This document shows, piece by piece, positions 37,977-49,917 of a stretch of DNA of 64,000 nt. The notes below the pieces were generated by a model. The model worked only from the letters and a program-made list of their open reading frames with translations, was not told the origin of the DNA and did no database searches. Both the position numbers and the translations under genes were made by a program. Numbering within the stretch: the first letter of the stretch is position 1; every line of letters starts with the position of its first letter. Origin of the DNA: Scolanthus callimorphus. Lineage: Eukaryota; Cnidaria; Anthozoa; Actiniaria; Edwardsiidae. The stretch spans positions 23,432,280-23,496,279 of the forward strand of contig CM066924.1 of the NCBI GenBank assembly GCA_033964015.1. The letters are read 5' to 3'.

Positions 37977-40900
37977 CGTTGAGAGCAGATGACGGATGAT
38001 TTTTGATTGGATTGATGATTGGATTCAGTAAATCAAGTATTAAGCTTTGTTTTGAGATGTTTTTTAACTTTCTACAAGTATTTCTCTTTTTTTCTCTCTC
38101 TTTTTTTGTGTGTCGTAAAATTGTAAATTGTAAATTGATATTTATAGTGGAAGTGCACTTAGCTAGCCAGCTATTTCACAGACACTCCACTCAAATTGAA
38201 ACCAAATATCGTATTGGTAAGCAATAACAAAACAGACGACCGAAGCGTTTTAACCAGGGAAAAAGACTGGAACAAATGTTTCTTGTTGTTGTTGTGTATG
38301 CTTGTTTATTTTTGGAAGGGGGGTTTAGAAAAGGAAATTCTACTGTCAACACACCTCTCTCGAAGAGCACTCGCGCAGCACTCGCGCATGTCAAGTAGAG
38401 TACTGGGGCTTTCATACAAAGATCTAGAAATCGGCACGATATTCATGAGTTTCAGCGCTTGTTTTGGTAGATAATCGTTTTATCCATATATGGGATAAGT
38501 ACTACAAACCATCTTGATTCCATGCCTTCAAAACTTCATCAACTTTGTAGATTTAATTGATTCAAACATCAAATGCAACTTGGTTTTGTGACTAAAACTC
38601 AATTATCAGATCGTTGTTTTCAAAGAATGGTGTTTCTAGAGATCGACCTTGTTAACATTGACTTTTGCATGTCTTTGCTTTGTCGTATTTACTTATATCA
38701 AGAGTTCGAATCACACGCGTTAGTTCATGTTCAACAATTAACACGGGAGTAGCAATTGTAAATAAAGAAAAAGTATTTTACGACAAATACTTTTATTTTT
38801 GATACATGAAGGACAGAAACGTCGCACAAATGATATTTTTGACATTTTGTATTATAATAATAACTTCGTTGCGACATGATGTCACATGTGTCGTATTTTC
38901 TAAGTGGAGAGATTTGAATGGAACGGGAAGATTTTATCCCTTTAGAAAATTTACAATGCAATCGAAGCCAATTTTGAAATCTAACATTTACAGTGTAACC
39001 AATTTCTTTGTAGAATTTCAGCAGCTTAACTTTAGTGAAAGGCAACGCTTGCATCTACGCCTAATTTTCCCAGTGGAATATATAATGTCCTACCAAGGAA
39101 CTTCAAAGATACAAAATTTAATGAATTCTGAAAAAAATGTTCAAAATTTCAACGGTGTTCTTCTATGAACATAAAAGACGCATATCCACAGGCTATCATG
39201 CTCTACACTAAAGAAACATTTCGGCTTTCCGACCTAGCAACAGTAACTAGGGATGTAGAACAATGAATTCCGTATCGGTGATTCGGGGGCCTGAAAATAC
39301 AGTATCACAACTTTGCTCCTCTGAAAAGACTCATTGTAGACTGCATTAGGTCCCTACTTTGGCAGACAGAGGAGCGCATAAACACACAGTAAATAGGCGC
39401 GCGCGAAGTAAGACTTTTACCCTCTTATTACGGACGTCCACCGAACAAGGGACTGCAAGCAGTCTCAACTTATTTCAGAATATTACATTTCCATTTGGTA
39501 ACTGATTTTGGGAAAAAAGAAGTCGTGAAATGTCTCTACCAACGTGGGTGTTCAATACACCGTCCATTGTCACTTTATTTTAGTTACTTTACTTTACTTT
39601 ATTTTAGGCGAGAGTTTCTGTTTGCTAACCTAACACGATTTTTCTCGAATAGTTACCAATTATGTTAATGAGTTACGGCCCCTAGTGAGGACGAAAGGTG
39701 AACTTGGGGTAGCTTCTTTTTTTTTTCGATTATTTCTGAATATATAATTTAGGCATAATCAATAGTGCATCTCTCGTTTTTGTTCATATTTTAATAAGGA
39801 TGTTTTTTCAGGTTAACGAGTTTGTGGAAAATTTGTTATTTATTTAAAGTCGAATAATTCCTAGTTACAAATTATTTATTTCCGTTGCGAAAGTCATTAA
39901 AATCTGTCCAATTTTCACCTCAAGTAAATTCAAACCATTGTGTAATTTGAAACTTTGTTGCCTTAAGCATTGAATATATTGAGATTGGATTGTTTCGTTA
40001 TTGTTACTAGGCAAAAGTGTGGAATTTTTGTCACTCTTTATTCTTTTTTTAATCATTTAAAATTTCCATGTGTTCTGTTTATGATGCATGTGTTTTCATC
40101 ATGGTACATTTAGCGAACTCTGATCGCATTGAAATCACTCTCAAATTTATCAATTTCCATGTCATTACAGAAGCAGTAGATAGCTTTATTCTGAAATCAC
40201 AGCGACTTTTGTTTTAGGTGCACATAAGATCATGCTTTCGCCTCCTTTGAGAAAAATAGTTGTTATTTATCTGGTGGACCTTTCAAAATCTTTTTCGCTG
40301 AAAAAGCAAAATCAGCAAATTTCAGGAAATGTCGTTCTTGTGTAATTATATGAAGGAGAAAAACAGACTTCTGAAGTTTAGTGTATTTAGTGTGGTCATC
40401 TTGTTTGTTTTACTGTTAAATTAGACTATATTTAGACATAAGATGGAGATGAGAATTATATGTTTAGACTTTTGCGTGCTAATAACCAAACATAGTGTAG
40501 CAAGACCCGTGACAAATGTCTGCTTAGAAGTCGGCATATTTGTTTTTGTTACGCAATTTAGGCCAGGATTAAATCTTGAGTTAAATCAAGATTTCTAATA
40601 TAGGGCCCTACATAATTTTGTTCATCTTTCTAATTGTGTATGTAATTTTAACAAGTAACAGAAAAAACGTAATTTTGCTAAGGCTAGCAAATTTAATAGC
40701 AAATAAAGGGATACCAATGCGAGACAATTTTGATGGGTTATCATATTTGCTATGCGATTTTCTTATTGACGCTTGTCTGTATTTGCAAAGATTTGATCCT
40801 TGTATATTTGTGTAAATATTTTATGTGTTAAAATATAAATTGCAACACGTTTTTCTATCATTAGAAAGACTTCCTTTTATTCGCTAGGCTCTAGCAAATT

Positions 40901-43141
40901 TATAGCAACGCGGTACAGTACATGTCTTCTTCCCTTGTTCTTTATTAACGGAATTAGTTTCACATATTTTATTTGTCAATGACATTCACCTTATAACACC
41001 GTTCTGTTAATTTAACCTTCATACTAAATATTAATTAATACGGATGCAATTTCGCATCCTAGTTGCTACCTTCCAATATCTTTTCGCGGCTTGTTCCATA
41101 TTTATTAGTACCTTTTTGAAAAAACATCAAACTCTAACATCATGCGAATTTAAGATCCAACCGGTGACTCCCCTGTTAGCCAACCCCTTTTCCTGTTGCA
41201 GATACCAGCGGATGTAACAAAGCTTTAAAACAAATATCCCAGGCGTGCCGGCTACAAAGATAGCCATGACAATTTGTTTATTAATGCTGCCGTCTCTTTA
41301 TTTCGTCCTTTTTATTATTTATTTTGGTTATTTGCGTATTTATTTGGAGGCTGCGCTTTTGCGCACTAAGATCCTGCTACTGCTGAAGCAGAAACATTTG
41401 TAATTTACGCGAGTATCGGCTCAGTTTATTTCTCATTGCGTGCGAGTGGACCGCTAAGCACTTTAACCCTCTTTTTGCCAGTCGAGTACTTTGTAAACCA
41501 AAAGTTCGCGAGCCGGATTTAAATGTTCCAGCGTCTTTTTTCTACCCCAAGGCCTCGATAAACCTAGGGAAAATGCTCAGTCGCTCATATAGCACACCCA
41601 TAGCGGGGAGAAGCAGCTGAATCGCACCATGGAGGATGAGCAATGTGGCCTTCAGGACCAAGGTACTCATCAATAGCACATTACTTCTCTGATTCAGCCT
41701 GTAAGTCGTGCCTCTAGTAGGTGGTTGTCTCGAACACAATGGAAACTAATGCAGTGCGCTTTTCTTTTACTATTTTATGCTCATTACAAGAGCTCGCTTT
41801 ATATTTGCAGACAAGGGACACAGCAGGGAATAGAAGCTATAAAATGTTGGGTGCTGTAAAGTGTTCCCCAAACGGTATCCTCGTTTTTCACTTCTTAATT
41901 AAAACATGCGAGAAATCGTATGTAACGTTTCTATCACATAAATGTTTAATGTATTACTGCAGCTAAGTCCCTAAGACTTCGAGCGAAGACATTTTCATAT
42001 TCTTGTTGAAAATATTACGAATTTTTCTCATAACTTTTTTGTATTGCATCTTAGCAATTGAAGAAAGAAACTTTTCGCCATGTATTTTTGTTCCCATTTT
42101 CCACAAGGAATCGCCGCGAATTCAAGACGGTTTGTGTTGTTGTTCACTTAACAGTCTATAAAACGTTATAATATTACGACATCGTTGAAGAAGGATACCC
42201 AAAGTAGAACTGTAGTGTTAAATTGTATCATTCTGGTTCTCGTAGTATTTTCTTTCTTTTTTTTTTTTTTCTTCATTACCGTAACGCAAAGCATCGATTC
42301 ATCCCTGATTATCAGCGCCTTCTATCTCTGAAGCATTCAATTCAACGCTGAAGCAAGATGGGCCAGCAGGTTCCACAGTTTCAGCAAAAAACTCTACCTT
42401 ATCGCTCGCGTGTTTCGCTCTATAAAACTGGTTGTCGCCTATTAATCAGCCGGAAACCAAAAACACACTCCCTGTCAGCGAATCAACAGATTAGTAGCAC
42501 GGAAAGATTTAACTAAGACGTATTAAATACTGGATGTGATCGGTCTTCCCGCCTTTCAATATGGGGTGGGATTTCGCAGCGGATGTTGTGCCCGCTGGGA
42601 AACAGAGCTACACATGCCTGGGTAAGAATGGCGGAAAATACTAAAATACTCGACCTTCTGAGAAATGAAAAAGTTCTAGAGAAGCTTGCCGTTTCGAATC
42701 GTAACCGCGATTTTTTGGCTAGTGATGGCGAGTGGTTAAAAATCCCAGATCAAGACCACAGGGCACTCCTCATACATATTTAGGTGAATTACAAAAGCTA
42801 GCTCAGAAAACGAGATTCTGAGGCTCGCCTCCATTAAATCCGACATTTCGAGAATTCACAGGATTTTGTGAGATTCGGACACCCATAGGCAATTCGCCCC
42901 CTTTGATCTTAGGCAGGCTATTTTTTCTCATTTCGTAAAGTTTGGTTTAGTTAAACATGTGATCAGAATGGGATTTTCTTGGATACTAAAATGAACAAGC
43001 GATTCAGAGCCCCTGATATGGTCAAGGTGCCATGGAATTGTGTTCGTAGTTAGTTGGGAGTGGAGGGGAGGGGAGGGAAGGGGGACGAATGGGCCGTCGT
43101 TCCCCGCCAAACTAGTAGCTCCTAAAAGACGGGAAAATGAT

Positions 43142-43177
43142 TAGAGCGGTTTTCATATGACTGCCGTGAGTAATTGG
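43142..43177. repeat. Half-copy of the TAGAGCGGATTTCACATGAC MITE
   Basis: TAGAGCGGTTTTCATATGAC and the following bases match the left end of the 11095 element with a few substitutions. No matching right end was found nearby, so it is a fragment or solo end. Confidence 0.5.
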
Positions 43178-44536
43178 TTATCACTTTGTAATACCTCCTA
43201 TTATACATAGTGGCAGACCCAGGAATTTTCGAATTTTCCTTATTGGATCCAACACTGATGCATGATGCAAGCTGTCTCGATGCATTTTCCTTATCTACAT
43301 TCAGCTACAAATACTACCTGTAAAAGACCGAAAATATCCACAGAACGCTTGGTGTAATCACTTTGCCATTGGTTTCACTACATTCATCTGAAAATTGCTC
43401 TATAATATTCACTTTTAAGTCATTTATAACTGACTTGTATATTTGTATAAGAAATATTTATCTCTCTTGGCACAGTTTTAGTTGAGGGCGGGTTAGCTTT
43501 CTTGGTGGTCAAGCTACGATAACCATCTTGCGCTTAGTCTGGTTTGCTGGAGTTTGCATAGATAGTTTGAAGCTACTGCATGGGATTTTCTTCTCCTAAC
43601 AATGTTTTTGATTATCCTTGGGATTTTCTTCACAAGTCTGCTATAATGAATAACAAATAGATCAAGCTGCATTAACCAATTGCTCTTTTTTTAACTTTCA
43701 TTTCTAATTAAATGTGTATATACGGTCTTTTTTTTTTCATTCTTTTTTGAGAATGTTTATTCGCAATCATTTTCTCTAGTAAAACGAAAACATTCGTTAC
43801 AAGCAAAAGTTTATATCTAATTATGACTCATTTAATGGGTGTTTTAAGTGAGATTTCTCAAAGTTTCTGTGTTTGACAACTCGTCCATTCTATCGTGTCT
43901 CGTAACATTAAAAAATATTTCCGTGATTTCGACCTATTTTGATTTCGCACAGCTCAGAACAGTATTTAGGTTTTGCTTTTCATTCTAAATGCTTGGAAGC
44001 TTGCCATTATTTGACGAAATCCCTACCGTCATAGTCCCCTTAAAATATTTAGAATTAAATGATACTATGTTTATAAAACAAATAAAGGATGTTTAAACCA
44101 CGCCTAGTCTTTATTTTCATTCATTTTTTTTTTGGAAAACAAAACAAAAACTATCTATTTTGGGAATAAATTTTCCCTTGAAAGAAGAGCTGAGAATTTT
44201 AACGTATTTATGAAGGGAAAACGGAAAGGATTTACCTGAATATCAAATGTGGTGTTGTTTTTTCGTTTTTCTTAAGTATCCGTGAGAAGGGAATTATGGA
44301 ATTATGGATAAGGTTTTTTAACGGGTGAAAAACCTTGTCTGATAAGAAGACAGCTTTCTAGAATGATCACAGTGTAGTCTTCCTAAATATATATTTTTTT
44401 TTACAAAAACCCAACAATTACCCTTTCTTGCAATAGTTAAGGGGGAAAGGGGGAAAGATGAAAGGGGTTCTTTGGCAACATGGTTGTCATTTCGTCTGAT
44501 TTTAAGGTACATACATGTATTATAAATCATTTTAAA

Positions 44537-45419
44537 GCTTTTGAAGAGTAAAAAAACAAAAATAAAAAATTTAATAACTATTAATAAATAATTAATAAAA
44601 TCAATAATTATTTGTCAGAAACTGCATTTCTCATGTCGGTAAGTTCTTGTCCGTCAGAACCACCAAGTTTTGTATCAAAATAAATGACACTAAGGGGGAC
44701 TACAAAAGTGTGCCAGCGATTTTTTTGTATCTTCAATATTTAGGATTTTATTGAGTTTTGAAGTTAGATAGTAACAGAAAAAGCTCGGAATGAAAGAAAA
44801 ATCGTCATAAAATTGGAACAAACAAACATTTTGAAAATCGCTGCTGGCACGCTTTTGTAGCCCACCTTTGTGTCACTCAAGATGATACAAAACTGGGTGG
44901 TTCTATTTAAAAGACCTTTTTCCAAAATGGCCGCCTCAAATTCACATGTCTTAAAATTAAACTGACTGAAAATCAGACACTGGCACTAGAAAGAGCATCA
45001 TCACATTAGTAATCCTTCAAATTTTCTTTATGCCAAATGCCATGTAGGCTGAGAAAGCAGAGTCTGAAAATTGACATTTTTACAGAGATTTGTATGACTG
45101 GGGGTGTGACGCATACCCCCAGTCATACAAACATCTGTAAATTTTCAAATTTTCAACTTTCGTTTTCTCGGAAGATATTGTATATAATGCAGCGAAATGT
45201 TGTAGTTTTACTAAAGTGATGATGTGTGTTCTAGTGCTGGTGTTCATTTTTAACAAAAATCGATTTTAATTTTCGGCGGCCATTTTGGAAAAAGGTCTAT
45301 TCTGACGGACTAGAACTTAACCAAGCGAGAAAATCAGCTTTTGACAAATAATTATTGATTTTATTAATTATTTATTAATAGTTATTAAAAATATTTTATT
45401 TGTTTTCTACTCTTCAAGC
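44537..45419. mobile_element. Large foldback element interrupted by a second foldback
   Basis: The left arm runs from GCTTTTGAAGAGTA through TTAATAACTATTAATAAATA, TTATTTGTCA, TCCGTCAGAACCACC and GACTACAAAAG to near 44725. The right arm contains the complements of all these blocks in reverse order, ending at CTCTTCAAGC. The right arm is split between GGTGGTTCT and TTCTGACGG by the 44905-45300 insertion. Without it, the element is about 490 bp. No coding capacity. Confidence 0.85.
44905..45300. mobile_element. About 396-bp foldback element with TTTTTCCAAAATGGCCGCC termini (copy 2), nested
   Basis: It is the same family as 12225-12613, in opposite orientation, with central hairpin TTTGTATGACTGGGGGT against its complement near 45088-45131. 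Its host arm reads GGTGGTTCT before and TTCTGACGG after, while the intact opposite arm has a single TTCT, so TTCT appears duplicated at insertion. The central hairpin is better preserved than in copy 1. Confidence 0.85.
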
Positions 45420-46943
45420 AGACGGAATGACAACTGTTTTGCCAAACGACCCCTTGATCCTTTGCCCCATACCTTAAATTGAAATCACTCCGTGTAAGCA
45501 TCACTAAGAAGTCAGTTGCTGGGAACTTTAGTAGCAGGACATACCCCATTAGTGCAACAAGAAACGAAACAGCTCTGATTTCCATTTCCATTTTTCTGGC
45601 TTTGTGAATGGCTTTTTCTGTTAATAATGGATACTTCTCAATTTTCCTCAGTCATGGAAAATTATCCCCCTTTTGTGAAAGGATTTGTTCTCTTGCGCAC
45701 AGAGTAAGGTCCCCTTTGTTTTCCTACAAAGATTCTTATGTGCCAAGGATACACGGATGCTCCGTATTTTAGATTGAAATGAGCTCTATAGATGGATAGA
45801 TAGAAATTTTATTTTTGCACTGCATCATATCAGCTAAAGGTGGTTTACATACAATCCGTGACATTGTTATGAAAATCCTGAATATATAAAATATAATATA
45901 CTATAATAATATAAATCCATAGTACTTAATATAAACCATCAAAGAAGCTGTATCACGATAATATGAAACTTTATAAAATATACTGTACAAGCCTTCTCGA
46001 ACAATTTCAAATCATTCATTTTAATCAAACGTATAGAATAAGATAACCCTAGTTCTGTCGTTACGAGTTATCTATGTTGTGTTTGGATTATGCATTTTTG
46101 TGTTTTGATCGATTTATACACATGACTAAATACCCTCTTTTATGTCAGACAGTTGAAAGATTTTAAAATCCAGGTCATACTTTTATTCACGCGTTTAAAA
46201 ACCCGATGATGAATTCGACTGTAAAATGTAAAATTGATGTTTTAGGGAAGTTCGCTTAGCTGATCCCCAGCTATTACAGTTGCCATGAGATTAAGCCATA
46301 TCTTTCCTCACCTGTAACTTAATTCTACCCCCACCCCCCTGTAACTTAACTCGACTAGCTCTGCTATGTTCAGTAGCTTTGTTCTCGTTTTTTTTTTCAT
46401 ACTAACTATCTAGGAGTCAGATATCAGGGACTTTTTTAAGTTTTTTTTTTTGTCATTTATTGTAATAAATGTAAGTGCGCTGCAGTCAGATTTTTTCCTA
46501 AATCCGAATCTGTCCCTGATATCTATACTTACAGAGGCCAGTATTGTTGCCGTTTGTTGATTAGAAATTCTCACTTTTCGATGGTTGCCACGACTATATT
46601 TGGAATTATCCGTCCCGTATGGTTTATTTTGTTTTGAACTGTCCTCCAAAGTGAAGCTACGAGAACCTAGGTGTTAAGATTAAAATAATCATATCAGTTG
46701 AGTTTTAGGAAAACATGACAGAGTTACCCTATAACCTGTATGGTTCCTGTTTCTGTTCTAGAGCGTTACATTTGGCTAAATGCTGAGTGTATCGCTAAAA
46801 TACTTAGTCAAAAATTAGATATTTCTTAAAAGTAACTCCATCAAAGATTATTTTATCTAAATGATATTATTTATATCCAAACCCGGTTTACTGTGCACTA
46901 TTTCTAACAAGGACCACCTCTCAAGGTTCTCTTATTAAGGCCC

Positions 46944-47178
46944 AGGCTCAACGCCAAGCCAAGGTCGCACCGAACCAAATTAACTGAATTGGGTTCCAAG
47001 ATAGCACGACGTTTAGAGCAAAAAAGTTAGCGCGACGTGATCTGCCGTGCTATCGTCAAACCAAATACTATTTCGCTCGGCACGAACATATTTGGTTCGA
47101 CGTAAAGAGCAATTCCCGCGCATGTCGAGCCAAGTTGTATTTGGTTCAACACGCTGACTCGACGCTTAGACCGAGCCT
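46944..47178. repeat. 235-bp imperfect inverted-repeat element with AGGCTC termini
   Basis: It starts AGGCTCAACGCCAAGCC and ends GACGCTTAGACCGAGCCT, with subterminal GAACCAAAT opposed to ATTTGGTTC. GATAGCACG and CGTGCTATC form an inner pair. It is more GC-rich than its surroundings. MITE-like, family unknown. Confidence 0.55.
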
Positions 47179-49882
47179 GACTTCTTACTTATTTTCCTTC
47201 ACTTGCTTGCCAGTATTACTAGCAAGAGGCGAGGGTAAGTGTAGAGCGGATTGATGGAGTAATTTGAATGTGAAGTGCAATCGATCTCCCATCTGCCACA
47301 CCCATCTTACTAAAGATATGGGCTCTTGAGCTAGCGTCACATTTGAATTATAAGAATGCTTCCGTCTATATTCCTCGGCAAATTCATTTCGCCAAAGCTG
47401 TTGCACCTTCTCATAGCTACTGAATTTTATCGTTAAGTAATTAGAAAAGCAACCTTGCTGGGTTATCTTTGTGGATTCTAGTTTAGACATCCTCAGTAAG
47501 AAAACAGAAGATTTATGTTTATTGTCTGGGTTTATCGTAATTTCAATGTTGCGTTGATTGGACTCGAGAGGGGAGCTAAGAAACACTTTGCACTGCTTCA
47601 GTTTAGAGGATTTTCTTTTACTGATATCCTAGAGCAATCTAAAAATCTGTTTCTTGTAGAAAAATGGTCCTGGGAACTAAGCAACCAGTAGGAGTTTGAA
47701 ATGCATGATTTAGGCTCCAGAGGAAGGGTTTCTAGAGCGAAACTAGTAGTAGCGGTCAGATGAGTCGAGGTTTAATTCGTACCTACTGAAGTTGCATTCT
47801 GGCCTTATCATGAGGGGATTTCTAAACCTCTTAGAGACTTTCCATATTCTTTGTGTCTGTCGATAAGAAAATTATACTCTGGCTTTAAATCTTGAACATT
47901 GAAAGAAGAGAAAAACGACACGAAATCTGAAGCACGCACATTTATTAGAAGACCCTCAGCGCTTTAACCCTCCATTTGATATTGGAATACACTCCAGGAG
48001 TTACGCCTGTGAAGCGGTTTTATGATGAAGTTGTAAATCTTCGATGATATTCTAGATGTATTATAGAATCCAATAAGGATATATTGAGTTCTGTACACGA
48101 AACTTGAGCAGTTGCGGCGGTAAAATCGAAGTTCTGTTGATGAGTCTAAGTGTTCTTTTGCGCCGAGTTCTTCCTGATTGGTTGATGGGAAGCAAAGCAC
48201 TTGGATTCTATAGAAGCTCAATCTTGACCTCAAAAAAAGCCAACTAACTTCGCTGCCTCTCAGAACACTAGCCAAGCCGGACTTAAGCGTCGCGACTTGA
48301 GCTTAGCAGCACTTCAACTTGAAAATTCCCTCGATATTTGATGAAACAAAGAGCCTCTCTTGCTGCTCCGAGAACTGCCGCAGTCGAGGAACGCTTACGG
48401 ATTAGTAAACTGTTTGAGTGATTTTCGATGGGTGTTGAAAACGACGAGGACGAAAAGTCATTCCAGGTACGGCATGGCAGTATTTGCATCTTACGAGTCG
48501 CTTTAATTTGGAGTTTACTTTTATTAACTTAATGATATAAGTGAAGTTTTAAATCTGCCAATTACAGAGAACTTTTATTGTGAATTTTATTCCCTCAAGT
48601 TTCAAGGCGACCTATCAGTTCGGGTACATTCATTCATGTGATCCGTTTACAAGCTTGTTAGTCATCACTGCAATGTTGTGCAAACCCCAAGGCCAAAACT
48701 ATCGACGTTATTCTTCTTCTCCTGCTAATAACGCCCTTGAAATATTCCGAAAAGTACATTTTAGATCTTCGAGTCGCGACCTTTCAATATTTAAGTCTAC
48801 AAACAGGTTTTTTGAATGGAGAGAGGCTCCTAAGTAATCTAAACATTAGAAAATCTAGAATGGAATCCATAAAAAATGAATGGAGTTTTGGTGTGTTAAT
48901 GTTATTTATAAATGACTGAGTAGGCTAGCAGACCTCTGGCTCCCTGTTGTAAGGCAAACATGGGTATAGTTAGTCAGTGGGCATCAATGGCAATACCCAA
49001 GTATGGGAAATGGGAAAGACGCCCTAGAGAGTTGGGTATTGTTCCTGTCTGTACATTTACTCTTCATATCATAGGCAGGTGAAGCAACGGTTGTCTCGCA
49101 CGGGGTTTTGGGGATGATTGATTTTTCGTACGGAAAAAAGTACTCCCAAACCAAAGTATTCTAAAAGATATCACTATTATTGAAAATAAATTTTAGCATA
49201 CTCAAGATAGGAAGAATGCTCCTACATACCCTTTGTGGCTTACGGAATATCTTGGGAAAGATATATGAAAGTTTTATAAAGCGAGTTTAACCACTCAGTA
49301 TTTTAGGTTGTTTTGGAGAAGGCACTCACACGCGCGTGCCAAAAACCTCAAACAAGCCAAAGCTACAAACCCACCCCTTTTGTGGAAAAAATGGTTTCCA
49401 TTCTAGTTTGCTTTTTCAGGTGAATTATTCACCATTCTGGCTGTGAAGCTGAATAATTTAAAAGTTATAGAGCAAGGAGAGTCAGCCAGAAGCGACTTAA
49501 ATCAAACATCAAGTAAAATGCTGAATGGGCATATTTATTGGGAATTCTAAATATGATATTGATGTGACTTGTAGTAACTAATTACGGTAGTAAAATAGTT
49601 AGATCGTTTCATTTTTCTCAGATCATTAACATATCTCAAAGTCGTGACTTACCATTATAAAGAATTCAGCATCATTTTTCCTATCTTTACTTCAGTTTTG
49701 TCCCAATTACATTTTTATATTTTTATATCTTTCAATAAATACATCAAAACTCTCTTTAGAAACATATTTCCTTACATGAAATCTAAATCATATGTAATTC
49801 TCATATAAAGCATTTCATTTCAAACTTTCAAGATGTTATTTTCAGAGAAGTTTGGGGGTTCTGAGGAGAAAAGTATTGTTGA

Positions 49883-49910
<28 letters not shown>
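49883..49910. repeat. (TC)14 microsatellite
   Basis: An uninterrupted CT/TC run of 28 bases is followed by a T run. Confidence 0.95.

Positions 49911-49917
<7 letters not shown>

Larger units (their letters stand above)
37000..44536. other. Gene-poor stretch, no gene recognised
   Basis: No exon with recognisable homology. It contains the third relative at 37916, an ACTTT run near 39580-39600, a T-run at 42257, a G-rich patch at 43062-43085 and the half-MITE at 43142. A 120-codon frame at 38806-39168 starts with a hydrophobic stretch but has no recognisable domain. A 51-codon frame at 42628-42783 has a good start context only. Confidence 0.5.

Noticed and set aside
38806..39168. 120-codon frame with an N-terminal hydrophobic stretch resembling a signal peptide
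   Set aside because: No recognisable domain after it; length fits chance; upstream context has no promoter evidence.
47185..47586. 133-codon minus-strand frame, the longest ORF of the window
   Set aside because: No recognisable domain. In AT-rich DNA of this size one or two frames this long are expected by chance. No splice or neighbour support.
47964..48489. Adjacent minus-strand frames of 103 and 68 codons, perhaps exons of one gene with 47185-47586
   Set aside because: No consistent GT/AG joins linking them and no protein similarity seen.
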